From Bradyrhizobium sp. CER78 (GTDB lineage Bacteria > Pseudomonadota > Alphaproteobacteria > Rhizobiales > Xanthobacteraceae), in the NCBI RefSeq assembly GCF_029846235.1, contig NZ_JARVWP010000016.1:123246-187245 (forward strand): DNA of 64,000 nt. Direction: 5' to 3'. The translations under genes were made by a program, and so were the position numbers. A model generated the notes under the pieces. That model searched no databases. It saw only the letters and a program-made list of their open reading frames with translations, and was not told the origin of the DNA. Positions within the stretch are counted from its first letter, which is position 1, and each line of letters opens with the position of its first letter. Of this stretch, positions 9,082 through 17,330 are shown one piece after another.

Positions 9082-9231
9082 ATGCCCGACTGGATTCTCG
9101 CGCCGATTTGCGTGGCCGCACTGGGCGGCTTTATCTGGTTCGCGTTTCGACAGGGCTTCAAGGTCAAGCCCGACGAGAACAACCGCGACCATCCGACTTT
9201 GCCGCTTGGGCCGGACGGGTCGTGGCGCTAA
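9082..9231 (+). CDS. Small single-span membrane protein (49 aa)
   Basis: ATG at 9082 is preceded by GGAGG at a good distance. The product starts MPDWILAPICVAALGGFIWF, a transmembrane helix, and continues with a polar tail rich in Asp, Asn and Pro (KPDENNRDHPTLPLGPDGSW). It lies just outside the tRNA-Gly fragment, at the edge of the conserved chromosome. Function unknown; the ribosome binding site and helix are the evidence that it is real. Confidence 0.6.
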   Translation: MPDWILAPICVAALGGFIWFAFRQGFKVKPDENNRDHPTLPLGPDGSWR

Positions 9232-9500
9232 CGGCCGTGTGAGATCGTCATGGGGCCGAAGGCGCCGAGGATGGGTATCCATGGCGTCCTTTGCGGTCGG
9301 CGATCCTACACCCTTTGGAGTATGCCGATCGTCACGTGAACTTTCTGGCCCGATGTGTAGACCTAATGGCTACCGGGATTTTGCATTTCCTTCCTGGGGC
9401 TAGAGCCGACGCCGTCCGCATGCATTTTAAGCGGGCGGTGTTGTGCTGATGTGAACCACCGCCCCGTCGCAGTATCCCGCTCCGCGCGCGGAGGCGGCCT

Positions 9501-9590
9501 TTGAAGCGAATACCCACGAGCGAAGCGATCATCACCGTCGCCTTGTTGGTGATCTTCGCGCTCGTGATCTGGTTTGGCGCCATGCCCTGA
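9501..9590 (+). CDS. Very small membrane protein (29 aa), TTG start
   Basis: TTG at 9501 has GGAGG six bases upstream (9490-9494). The product is basic at the N-terminus (KRIPTSEA) and then a single hydrophobic helix (IITVALLVIFALVIWFGAM), stop at 9590. It converges on the pyruvate kinase gene. Function unknown. It may be a regulatory or structural miniprotein; the alternative is a chance hydrophobic frame. Confidence 0.45.
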   Translation: MKRIPTSEAIITVALLVIFALVIWFGAMP

Positions 9591-9608
9591 GCCTCGGGCG
9601 CCGCCCTG

Positions 9609-11024
9609 TTAGGGGAGCGAAACGACTCGCAGATTGTTGGTGCTTCCCGCCTGCCCGAAGGGAATGCCGGCGACGACGACCAGCAGGTCGCGGCTTGATG
9701 CAAATTGCTCGTCGCGCGCGAGCGCCGTCGCGCGCTCGACCATCTCCTCATAGCTGCCGACATCGTCGGAAAGGACACTGTGAGCTCCCCAAAGCAGGCA
9801 CAGGCGGCGGGATACTTCGCGGCTTGGGGTGATGGCGAGGATCGGGAGGCTCGGCCGCTTGCGCGCGACGCGTGCGGCCGTGGTGCCGCTCGACGTGTAG
9901 GCCACGATGGCTGCGGCGTGAACTACCGAGGCGAGGTCGGCAGCGGCCGTCGCAACGGCATGCGGCGGCGTTTGCTCCTCGCCGGGCTGGGTCGCCTCGA
10001 CGATCGAGCGGTACATCTTGTGCTGCTCCGTGCTGCGGATGATGCGATCCATCATCTCGACGGCCTCGCGCGGATAGCGGCCCGTCGCGGATTCCGCCGA
10101 CAGCATCACGGCGTCCGCGCCATCGTAGATGGCGGTCGCAACGTCGGAGACTTCCGCGCGCGTCGGCGTCGGCGCGGCGACCATGGAGTCCAGCATTTGC
10201 GTGGCGACGATCACCGGCTTCACCGCGAGACGGCAAGCCCGCACCAGCTCCTTCTGCCGCCCCGGCACGTCCTCATCCGGAATTTCGACGCCGAGATCTC
10301 CGCGCGCAACCATGATGGCGTCGCACAGCTGGATGATGTCGTCGATCCGCTCGAGCGCCGCCGGCTTCTCGATCTTGGCCATCAGGCCGGCGCGGTCGCC
10401 GACGAGGCCTCTCGCCTCGATGATATCGGAGGGCTTCTGCACGAACGACAAGGCGACCCAATCCACCCCGAGCTTTAGCCCGAACTCCAGATCGCGGCGG
10501 TCCTTGGTGGTGAGCGGCGAAAGATCGAGCACCGTGCCCGGCAGATTGACGCCCTTGTGGTTCGAGATCGTGCCACCGACGATCACCTTGGCTTCGATGA
10601 AATCGTCACCGAGCCCGGCGACGCGAACGCGGACCCGGCCGTCGTCGATCAGAAGGTCGTGGCCAGGGGCCACCGCGGCAAAGATTTCCCGATGCGGCAG
10701 CGGAATTGCGGATCGGTCGCCATCCGATCCGGACAGCACGAACCGGATGGTCTCTCCGGCCGCCACGGCAATCTTTCCATCGCGCAAGGTGCCGACGCGG
10801 ATCTTCGGACCCTGCAGGTCCATCAGAATGCCGATCGGCCGGCCGACTTCCTGTTCCAAGTTCCGGATCGCGGCGTGGACGGTTGCGTGGTCGCTCTGGG
10901 TTCCGTGACTGAAGTTCAGACGGAACGTATCGACGCCCGCCAGCAGCAGCGCCTTGAGCATCTCGGGGGAACTGCTCGCGGGGCCGACGGTTGCGACGAT
11001 CTTGGCCCGTCGATGACGACGCAT
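9609..11024 (-). CDS. pyk: Pyruvate kinase
   Basis: 471 residues, normal for the family. It catalyses phosphoenolpyruvate + ADP to pyruvate + ATP in the cytoplasm. Visible signatures are KIVATVGPASSSPEML at the N-terminus, FRLNFSHG, MDLQGPKIRVG, the lysine-containing ALSFVQKPSD/MAKIEKPAAL strands and the PK motif MVARGDLGVEIPDEDVPGRQ. The C-terminal regulatory domain is present (AVATAAADLASVVHAAAIVA). It is the last gene of a leftward operon, 3 bases after glycerate kinase. In this setting it completes the glycerate route from glyoxylate to pyruvate and is probably a pathway-dedicated isozyme. Confidence 0.95.
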   Translation of the reverse strand: MRRHRRAKIVATVGPASSSPEMLKALLLAGVDTFRLNFSHGTQSDHATVHAAIRNLEQEVGRPIGILMDLQGPKIRVGTLRDGKIAVAAGETIRFVLSGSDGDRSAIPLPHREIFAAVAPGHDLLIDDGRVRVRVAGLGDDFIEAKVIVGGTISNHKGVNLPGTVLDLSPLTTKDRRDLEFGLKLGVDWVALSFVQKPSDIIEARGLVGDRAGLMAKIEKPAALERIDDIIQLCDAIMVARGDLGVEIPDEDVPGRQKELVRACRLAVKPVIVATQMLDSMVAAPTPTRAEVSDVATAIYDGADAVMLSAESATGRYPREAVEMMDRIIRSTEQHKMYRSIVEATQPGEEQTPPHAVATAAADLASVVHAAAIVAYTSSGTTAARVARKRPSLPILAITPSREVSRRLCLLWGAHSVLSDDVGSYEEMVERATALARDEQFASSRDLLVVVAGIPFGQAGSTNNLRVVSLP

Positions 11025-11027
11025 GGG

Positions 11028-12323
11028 TCACCTCATTGCTGGCTTGCCGGACGCAATTAGCACGGCTCTGATATCGTTGACATTCGTAAGCGTTGGCCCG
11101 GTGCGCACGAGGTCTCCAAGGCGGTCGAAGAACGTGTAACTGTCATGGGCTGCCAAATAGGCCCGTGCGTCGAGGCGATCCGCGGCGGCGCGCCGCAGCG
11201 TATCCGGTCCGATCAAAGCGCCGGCAGCATCTTCCGTTCCATCAATTCCATCGCTGTCGCCGGCAATCGCCCAGATATCGGACGTACCTGATAGCGCGAT
11301 GACAAGTCCCAGCAAAAACTCGGTGTTGCGGCCGCCGCGGCCCGCCGGCCCGCGCCCGATCTTCACCGTCGTCTCTCCGCCGGACAGCAGCACGGCAGGG
11401 GCAGGGCCGGGCTGCGCGCGCTGCGCGACCGACCGGGCGATGCCCGCCATCACGGTTCCGAGTTCGCGAGCCTCGCCTTCGATCGCATCGCCAAGGATGA
11501 TCGGATTGAGACCCTCATCCCGGGCCGCGCCGGCTGCAGCGTCCAGCGCGAGGGACGGCGCGGCGAGGATGCGGACGTCGGCATCGATTGCGCCGGGCTT
11601 CGGCGTCTCGTCGGCTTGCGCGAGGACGAGCTGCGCTGCTTCCGGCAACTCGATTGCAAAGCGCCGGATGATCTCTTGCGCGTCAGCCTTAGTGCTGGGG
11701 TCCGGGAGCGTGGGACCGGAGGCGATCGCCGCCGGGTCGTCGCCGGGAATGTCGGAAATCACCAGCGTCGTCACGTGGGCGGGACGGGCGGCGAGCGCCA
11801 GCCTTCCGCCCTTGATTGCGGACAAATGTTTGCGGACGACGTTCATCTCGGCAATCGTCGCGCCGCTCGCAAGCAGCGCCCGGTTGACCGCCTGCTTGTC
11901 GGCAAGCGTCATCGGGGATGCGGGAAAGGTCATCAGGGCCGAGCCTCCGCCGGACATCAGGGCGATGACGAGATCGTCCGCTGAAAGTCCCTCGACGGCA
12001 CGCAGCATGCGAACGGCGGCGGCCTTGCTCGAGTCATCCGGAACGGGGTGAGATGCCTCGAGCACGTCGATGCGGCCCGCCGGAATCGAATGGCCGTGGC
12101 GCGTCACCACGACACCCGAAAGGTCGACGTCAGGCCATGCCGCGTCGAGGCCGGCGGCCATCGCGGCCGAAGCCTTGCCGGCGCCGATGACAATGCATCT
12201 GCCCTTCGGCTTTGCCGGCAGGGCGCGTGCGATGGTCATCCTTGGATCGGCGCTGGCGATGGCCGCATCGAAGATCTTCCGGAGCGCAGTCCGAGCGCGC
12301 AAGTCCGTCCATGTGTCGCTCAA
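11028..12323 (-). CDS. Glycerate kinase, MOFRL type (glycerate 2-kinase / TtuD family)
   Basis: 431 residues. It phosphorylates D-glycerate, in this family usually to 2-phosphoglycerate. The N-terminal DUF4147 domain shows GRCIVIGAGKASAAMA, DDLVIALMSGGGSALM and NVVRKHLSAIKGGRLA. The C-terminal MOFRL domain shows VLLSGGETTVKIG, GRGGRNTEFLLGL and AGDSDGIDGTEDAAGA. It lies between the OxlT-like transporter and pyruvate kinase with gaps of 29 and 3 bases. Together with Gcl, Hyi and GlxR to the right it makes the tartronate-semialdehyde/glycerate pathway. Confidence 0.93.
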   Translation of the reverse strand: MSDTWTDLRARTALRKIFDAAIASADPRMTIARALPAKPKGRCIVIGAGKASAAMAAGLDAAWPDVDLSGVVVTRHGHSIPAGRIDVLEASHPVPDDSSKAAAVRMLRAVEGLSADDLVIALMSGGGSALMTFPASPMTLADKQAVNRALLASGATIAEMNVVRKHLSAIKGGRLALAARPAHVTTLVISDIPGDDPAAIASGPTLPDPSTKADAQEIIRRFAIELPEAAQLVLAQADETPKPGAIDADVRILAAPSLALDAAAGAARDEGLNPIILGDAIEGEARELGTVMAGIARSVAQRAQPGPAPAVLLSGGETTVKIGRGPAGRGGRNTEFLLGLVIALSGTSDIWAIAGDSDGIDGTEDAAGALIGPDTLRRAAADRLDARAYLAAHDSYTFFDRLGDLVRTGPTLTNVNDIRAVLIASGKPAMR

Positions 12324-12352
12324 TCGCTACGCTCCGGCCAATAGGTCTCGCA

Positions 12353-13708
12353 TTATGGCGTCTTCTTGAGACTGTCGTAAGACGCCGATGTCTCCAGTAG
12401 ATTATTTTCGCCGAGGGCTGGCCTTGTGCGCACGACTATGCCGCCAGCCGTGCCTTCACTGCCGAGAATGAACGCACGCCGCATCGGCTTGATCACCAGC
12501 AAGGCGGTGAGGGCTGCGGTGGCATTGAGCGCGACCGCGACGATGAACACGGCCTGCCAGCCGAACTGCGAGGAGATGATGCTGGCGAGCGGGACGAGCA
12601 GCGCCGCGGTGCCCTTCGCGGTGTAGAGCATCCCGTTGTTGGTGGTTGCGTATTTGGCGCCGAACGTGTCGCCCGACGTCGCCGGGAACAGGCTGTAGAT
12701 TTCGCCGAACACGCCGAAATAGATTGCCGTGGCGAGCACGAAGACCACCGGAATGTGGCCGTAGACGGACAGCGTCAGCAGCATCAGCGCCGCTGTCGCA
12801 AACGCGATGAACATCGTGTGCTCGCGGCCGATCGTGTCCGAGACCCAGCCAAAGAACGGGCGGCCGAACCCGTCGAAGACACGATCGAGTGAGATGGCAA
12901 AGGTCAGTGCCGCCATCTGGAAGCCCGCGAGCGTCACCGGCGTATCCGCGATCTTGAAGTCGTGGGCGATCGGCCCGATCTGCGCGGCGGTCATCAGTCC
13001 GCCGGAAGCCACCATGACGAACACCAGATACATGACCCAGAAGATGGGGGTACGCAGCACCTGTGGCGGCGTGTAGTCGATCGCGCTCTGCGGCAGATTG
13101 AGCCGCTTCTTCCTGGGTGCCTCGACGCCATGCGGCGGGCGGACGAACCAGGCCAGCAGGAGAACCGTGAGGCCTTGCCCGATTCCGAACGTCAGGAAGG
13201 TGCTCTGGTAGCCGCTCGCGGCAATCATGTTGGCGATCGGCACGACGGTGAGGGCAGCGCCCGCGCCAAAGCCTGCGGCGGTCGCGCCTGCGGCGAGGCC
13301 GCGCCGGTCCGGAAACCATTTCAGCGCATTGCCGACGCAGGTGCCGTAGACCGCGCCGGCGCCGATGCCCGCGACAATTGCTGCGGCATAGAGCATGACG
13401 AGGGATGCGGCGAATGAGTTCAGCACCCAGGCCAGTCCGATCATCAGCCCGCCGAACATGATGACGATGCGGGGGCCGTATTTGTCCACGAACCAGGCTT
13501 CCACCGGCACCAGCCACGTCTCCGTCATCACGAAGATCGTGAAGGCGAGCTGGATGGCCGGACGGCCCCAGTGATATTGCGCGTCGATCGGATCGACGAA
13601 CAGCGTCCAGCCGTATTGCAGATTGGCGATCATCGCCATGCAGACGATGCCGATCGCGAGCTGAAGCCAGCGGAAGCCGCCGGGCGACGATACCGTGCTG
13701 GAAATCAT
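12353..13708 (-). CDS. MFS transporter, oxalate/formate antiporter (OxlT) family
   Basis: About 451 residues with the twelve hydrophobic helices of the major facilitator superfamily. The N-terminal half shows GWTLFVDPIDAQYHWGRPAI and the cytoplasmic loop DKYGPRIVIMFGG. Helix 11 contains MLYTAKGTAALLVPLAS, which matches the OxlT segment carrying the substrate-binding lysine. The start at 13708 is used because GGGAG precedes it; an in-frame ATG lies 12 bases earlier. Given an oxamate-to-oxalate enzyme in the same locus, oxalate or a related dicarboxylate is a plausible substrate, but family members also carry other monocarboxylates. Confidence 0.87.
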   Translation of the reverse strand: MISSTVSSPGGFRWLQLAIGIVCMAMIANLQYGWTLFVDPIDAQYHWGRPAIQLAFTIFVMTETWLVPVEAWFVDKYGPRIVIMFGGLMIGLAWVLNSFAASLVMLYAAAIVAGIGAGAVYGTCVGNALKWFPDRRGLAAGATAAGFGAGAALTVVPIANMIAASGYQSTFLTFGIGQGLTVLLLAWFVRPPHGVEAPRKKRLNLPQSAIDYTPPQVLRTPIFWVMYLVFVMVASGGLMTAAQIGPIAHDFKIADTPVTLAGFQMAALTFAISLDRVFDGFGRPFFGWVSDTIGREHTMFIAFATAALMLLTLSVYGHIPVVFVLATAIYFGVFGEIYSLFPATSGDTFGAKYATTNNGMLYTAKGTAALLVPLASIISSQFGWQAVFIVAVALNATAALTALLVIKPMRRAFILGSEGTAGGIVVRTRPALGENNLLETSASYDSLKKTP

Positions 13709-13766
13709 GTGCGCTCCCAAAGCAGGTGTTGGTCGTTTGGTCCGGCGTCGGTGGTCCTGCCGCTGC

Positions 13767-14558
13767 CTACTGACGAAATTCGTTGGTCAATTCGCCAATG
13801 CCGTCGATCGCGACGGTGACCGTATTGACCGGCTCCTTCATCACGCCGACGCCGATTGATGTCCCGCAGCAGATCAGGTCGCCCGGCAACAGCGTCATGT
13901 CGTGTGAGATCTTGCTGACCAGCGCCTGCGAGCTGAAGATCATGTCCGCGATCGGGTAGTTCTGGCGCTCGACACCGTTGAGGACGGTGCGCACCACGAG
14001 GCGCGCGGGGTCTAGGCCCGAGGCGATGACGGGACCGAAGGGACCATATCCGTCGAAGCCCTTGGCCCGCGCCCATTGCGGGAAGGTCGGGTCGCGATTG
14101 AGGATGTCCGCTGCGGTGACGTCGTTGGTGCAGGTGTAACCGAAGATGAAGGCGTCGGCCTGTTCGGGGGCAACAGCCGTGCAGCGCTTGCCGATGACGA
14201 TGCCGAGCTCGCCCTCATAGGTCGTCTTGCCGTCGTAGCCGACCGGACGCGTGATCACGGCGCCGGGCTCGGTCACGCTGGTCACAGCTTTCAGCAGGTA
14301 CAACGGTTCGGCCGGTTCGGGTGATTGCAGCTTGGCCGCCAGCGCGTGGAAATTGTTCCAGAGCGCGATGATCTTGCTTGGCCGGGTCGGCGCGAGCAGC
14401 TCGACTTCGGTGAGCTGCAGCGTTTGTCCGGTTGGTCGTGTGTCGCCGAACATCTCCCCTGCGTGTACGGAAATGCCGGACGGGGTGAGTTGCCCGAAGC
14501 CGATTTCGGCATGGTGGCGGAAGCGAACCCAGCGTGTCACGTCGGCCATCGGGATCAC
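13767..14558 (-). CDS. Fumarylacetoacetate hydrolase (FAH) family protein
   Basis: 263 residues, typical of the short FAH fold enzymes (hydrolases, decarboxylases or isomerases of oxo-dicarboxylates). Metal-site motifs are visible: YEGELGIVIG, FGYTCTNDVTAADIL, KGFDGYGPFGPVI, and LLPGDLICCGTSIGVG near the C-terminus. The start shown is a GTG overlapping the stop of the upstream reductase gene (GTGA); an ATG at 14549 is equally acceptable. Operon position with the KPR-like reductase suggests consecutive steps on a small 2-oxo acid. Substrate not determinable. Confidence 0.82.
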   Translation of the reverse strand: MIPMADVTRWVRFRHHAEIGFGQLTPSGISVHAGEMFGDTRPTGQTLQLTEVELLAPTRPSKIIALWNNFHALAAKLQSPEPAEPLYLLKAVTSVTEPGAVITRPVGYDGKTTYEGELGIVIGKRCTAVAPEQADAFIFGYTCTNDVTAADILNRDPTFPQWARAKGFDGYGPFGPVIASGLDPARLVVRTVLNGVERQNYPIADMIFSSQALVSKISHDMTLLPGDLICCGTSIGVGVMKEPVNTVTVAIDGIGELTNEFRQ

Positions 14559-15574
14559 GCCACCGCCAGGGTTTCTGCTACGGCCGCGCCGGCCGCCCCG
14601 TCATAGAGCCCCGCCAGCCTGGTGCGCTGCGCGACCAGCGCCAGCACTGCGTCGAGGGCGGGCGTCGCAATCCCTGTCATCCGGCCCATCTCCTGCACCA
14701 CGGTGATCAGTGGATCGATCTCGACCGGACGTCCACGCTCGAGATCCTGCAGCATCGAGGTCTTGTGTGCGCCGACCTTGCGTGCGCCCTCGATGCGGCG
14801 TTCGACGTCGACCCGGAACTTGACGCCGAGGCTTTCCGCGATCGCCTGGGCCTCCAGCATGATCGCCCGTGACAGCGCGCGCGTGCCGGGATTGCTGCAG
14901 ATCACGTCGAGGGTCGCGTGGGTGAGGGCGCTGATCGGGTTGAAGCAGACATTGCCCCACAGCTTGAGCCAGATCTCGTCGCGGATGCGGTCGAGCACCG
15001 GCGCCTTCATGCCCGCCGCCGTGAACAGGGCGGAAAGATTCTCGACGTCGGGCGTGACCTCGCCGGAGGGCTCGCCGAGCGGAAAGCTGTTGCCGTAGAC
15101 GTGACGGATCACGCCGGGTGCCTCGATCTCGGTTGCCGGGTACACCACGCAGCCGATGGCGCGCGCAGCGCCAAGCTCGCTCCACTGCCGTCCGCCGGGA
15201 TCGATGCTCTCGAGCGTCGATCCTTCGTGCCGGCCGCCATGCTTGTAGAAATACCAATAGGGAATGCCGTTGACGGCGGTGACGATGCGGGTCCGCTCAC
15301 CCAGCAGGGGGCGCATCGGTTCGATGACGCCGGTGATCGAATGTGCCTTGAGGCAGATGATGACGAAATCCTGCTCGCCGAGTTCGGCGGGGTTATCGGT
15401 GCAGCGAGGATGCACCACGCGCTCCTCGTCGCCGATCAGGAGCTTCAGGCCGTTCTGCCGCATCGCGGCGAGGTGTGCGCCCCGCGCGACCAGGCTGACA
15501 TCTGCGCCTGCGCGCATCAATTCGACACCGAGATAGCCGCCGATGGCACCGGCGCCGTAGATGCAGATCTTCAT
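14555..15574 (-). CDS. 2-dehydropantoate 2-reductase (KPR/PanE) family oxidoreductase
   Basis: 339 residues. The Rossmann NADP-binding motif GAGAIGGYLG is at residues 7-16, followed by ICLKAHSITG, NGIPYWYFYKHGG and the C-terminal helical domain with EIWLKLWGNVCFNPISALT (substrate lysine and asparagine region). The ATG at 15574 directly starts the Rossmann strand (MKICIYGAGAIGG); the longer frame is rejected. PanE reduces ketopantoate, but paralogues embedded in catabolic operons often act on other 2-oxo acids. The junctions here (overlap with the FAH gene, CBS gene upstream) suggest a catabolic role. Confidence 0.85.
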   Translation of the reverse strand: MKICIYGAGAIGGYLGVELMRAGADVSLVARGAHLAAMRQNGLKLLIGDEERVVHPRCTDNPAELGEQDFVIICLKAHSITGVIEPMRPLLGERTRIVTAVNGIPYWYFYKHGGRHEGSTLESIDPGGRQWSELGAARAIGCVVYPATEIEAPGVIRHVYGNSFPLGEPSGEVTPDVENLSALFTAAGMKAPVLDRIRDEIWLKLWGNVCFNPISALTHATLDVICSNPGTRALSRAIMLEAQAIAESLGVKFRVDVERRIEGARKVGAHKTSMLQDLERGRPVEIDPLITVVQEMGRMTGIATPALDAVLALVAQRTRLAGLYDGAAGAAVAETLAVA

Positions 15575-15653
15575 GAAATCCTCGCGAGCAGGGTGGGGAC
15601 ACATTACGAGCCGCAGCGGCTCGAGCCGGGTTGCGTGGTCTTCGGAACGTCCG

Positions 15654-16067
15654 TCAGGCCGCGCAGGCGGCTTCCTCCAAGGCAAAGCCGATGTCCCGCA
15701 TGCTCACGACGCCGACGAGCCGGCCGTTGTCGATGACGGGGAGATGGCGGATGTCGTGATGGGCCATCAGACGCTCGACATCGGCGAGCGCGTCTTGCGA
15801 ATTGCAGGACACCAGCGGCCGCGGACAAATGAACTGTGCGACTTTTGCGGCAAGGCCACCCGTGCCGCGCTCGGCGATCACGGCGACGACGTCGCGCTCG
15901 CTGAACATTCCGATCACGGCGGCGTCGACGCTGCGCGAGCCATTCCTGACCACAAGCGCGCCGACGTTGCTGGCGTACATCAGGTTCGCCGCGATGCTGA
16001 CGGTTTCGCTCGAGCCGATCGTCACCGCAGGCGCACGGTTGGTGCGAAGGATGTCCCCGACATACAT
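15654..16067 (-). CDS. Tandem CBS-domain protein
   Basis: 137 residues made of two CBS motifs (TVSIAANLMYASNVGALVVR ... MFSERDVVAVI, and DALADVERLMAHHDIRHLPV ... VSMRDIGFALEE). Such proteins bind adenine nucleotides and adjust partner activity. It is the first gene of the leftward operon CBS, KPR-like, FAH, OxlT-like, glycerate kinase, pyruvate kinase, and faces the IclR gene across a 229-base control region. A role as a cellular energy sensor for this pathway is an inference. Confidence 0.85.
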   Translation of the reverse strand: MYVGDILRTNRAPAVTIGSSETVSIAANLMYASNVGALVVRNGSRSVDAAVIGMFSERDVVAVIAERGTGGLAAKVAQFICPRPLVSCNSQDALADVERLMAHHDIRHLPVIDNGRLVGVVSMRDIGFALEEAACAA

Positions 16068-16214
16068 GGCATGGTCCTCCCGATTGGGTTGTTAAGAACT
16101 AATCGTGGTATACATTATCCCAGAAGTCAAACAAAAGAATCGAGGCATTCCGCAAGAAAAACGGCAAAAATACTGACCTATTCGTGAACGTTGCCGCCTT
16201 GACTTCCAAGCCAT

Positions 16215-16233
16215 TTGGCATGCCATATGCCAA
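16215..16233. promoter_or_regulatory. Perfect inverted repeat, candidate IclR operator
   Basis: TTGGCAT (16215-16221) and ATGCCAA (16227-16233) form a 7-bp perfect dyad with a 5-base centre. It lies between the divergent CBS operon and the iclR gene, 63 bases before the iclR start. IclR-family proteins commonly bind such dyads in their own divergent promoters. Binding is an inference. Confidence 0.5.
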
Positions 16234-16296
16234 TTCTGATGCTCGTTCCGGCGGGCGATTTCGTTCTGAACCACAACCGGTTAGGGTCAGGTCGTG

Positions 16297-17139
16297 ATGA
16301 AAAGAGAGCCGATCCGCCGCAAGCCGTCCGATCCCGATGTTCGCGCGCAATCGGATCCGGATGCACGAGATGGCGGCGTTCAATCCGTCGATCGCGCGCT
16401 GCAAATCATGGAAGCGCTTGCCGAGGACGACGAGGGCTATCGGCTGACCGATCTTGCGATCCGCATCGGCTTGCCGCCGTCGACGGCGCACCGGCTGCTG
16501 ACGACGCTGGAGAACCGCAGGTTCGTGCAGTTCGACCGCGAGGAGTCGAAATGGCACATCGGCGCGCAGAGCTTCGTGGTCGGCTCGACCTTCATGCGTC
16601 GGCGCAATTTTTCCGCGCGGGCCTTGCCTTATCTGCGCAAGCTGCGCGACCAGACCAGGGAAACCGCCAATCTTGCGGTGGTCGATGACGACTCGATCAT
16701 CGTCGTATCCCGGATCGAAAGCCGGGAGATCATGCGTTCGCTGACCAAGGTCGGTGGACGCGTGGCGTTGATCGCTTCGGGCGTGGGGAAGGCGGTGCTG
16801 GCCGCGTATTCCGATGCCGACATCAATGCGATCATCCGTCGTCGCGGTATGCCGCGGCTGACGGAGAAGTCGATCATTCGGCCGGGCGAGCTGTTCAGGG
16901 AATTGGAGACCGTGCGCCGCCAGGGCTACGCGGTGGACGATGAAGAGGCGCGGCTCGGCCTGCGCTGCGTGGCGGCGGTCGTCTTCAACGATTGCAGCGA
17001 GCCGTTCGCCGCGGTGTCGGTATCCGGGATGGCGGATCGGCTGACGGATGATCGCTTGCCGGAGATCGGCGCCGTCGTGCATCAGATCGCAGCCGAACTC
17101 TCGGCGGAGCTGCGCGGCAGCAACGCCGCGCAACCGTAG
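16297..17139 (+). CDS. IclR-family transcriptional regulator
   Basis: 280 residues. A winged HTH lies at about residues 28-90 (VQSVDRALQIMEALAEDDEG, LTDLAIRIGLPPSTAHRLLT) followed by the IclR effector domain (RETANLAVVDDDSIIVVSRI, SGVGKAVLAAYSDADINAII, GYAVDDEEARLGLRCVAAVV). ATG at 16297 follows a GTG at 16294; either could be used. Its place between the CBS/pyk operon and gcl, as in glyoxylate/allantoin loci where AllR (IclR type) senses glyoxylate, suggests it controls both flanking operons. Confidence 0.9.
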   Translation: MKREPIRRKPSDPDVRAQSDPDARDGGVQSVDRALQIMEALAEDDEGYRLTDLAIRIGLPPSTAHRLLTTLENRRFVQFDREESKWHIGAQSFVVGSTFMRRRNFSARALPYLRKLRDQTRETANLAVVDDDSIIVVSRIESREIMRSLTKVGGRVALIASGVGKAVLAAYSDADINAIIRRRGMPRLTEKSIIRPGELFRELETVRRQGYAVDDEEARLGLRCVAAVVFNDCSEPFAAVSVSGMADRLTDDRLPEIGAVVHQIAAELSAELRGSNAAQP

Positions 17140-17176
17140 CAGGCGCAAAGCCTGCTGCTGCTCTCGTCATTGTCTG

Positions 17177-17248
17177 TTTCCACGCTTTCGTCGGCGCTAA
17201 TTACTTGGCGACAAGCAAGAAATCGCGAGCGCTGCCACAGCGTGGAAA
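17177..17248. promoter_or_regulatory. Widely spaced inverted repeats upstream of gcl
   Basis: TTTCCACGCT (17177-17186) and its exact reverse complement AGCGTGGAAA (17239-17248) lie 62 bases apart, close to six helical turns, in the 191-base gap between iclR and gcl. Two operator copies in opposite orientation would permit looping. No clear -35/-10 was found in this gap, so the promoter itself is not assigned. Confidence 0.4.
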
Positions 17249-17330
17249 ATCCCATCGATTGCGTTGAGATCGACGGTCGCGGGCCTGATGATCCTGCTCA
17301 GGCCAACTCATAGCGAAGCGGGATCGTCAC

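Noticed and set aside
8723..9121. Minus-strand ORF of 132 codons containing GEGNRTLV
   Set aside because: The GEGNRTLV string is the antisense translation of a tRNA T arm and acceptor end, a well-known false ORF; it covers the tRNA-Gly fragment.
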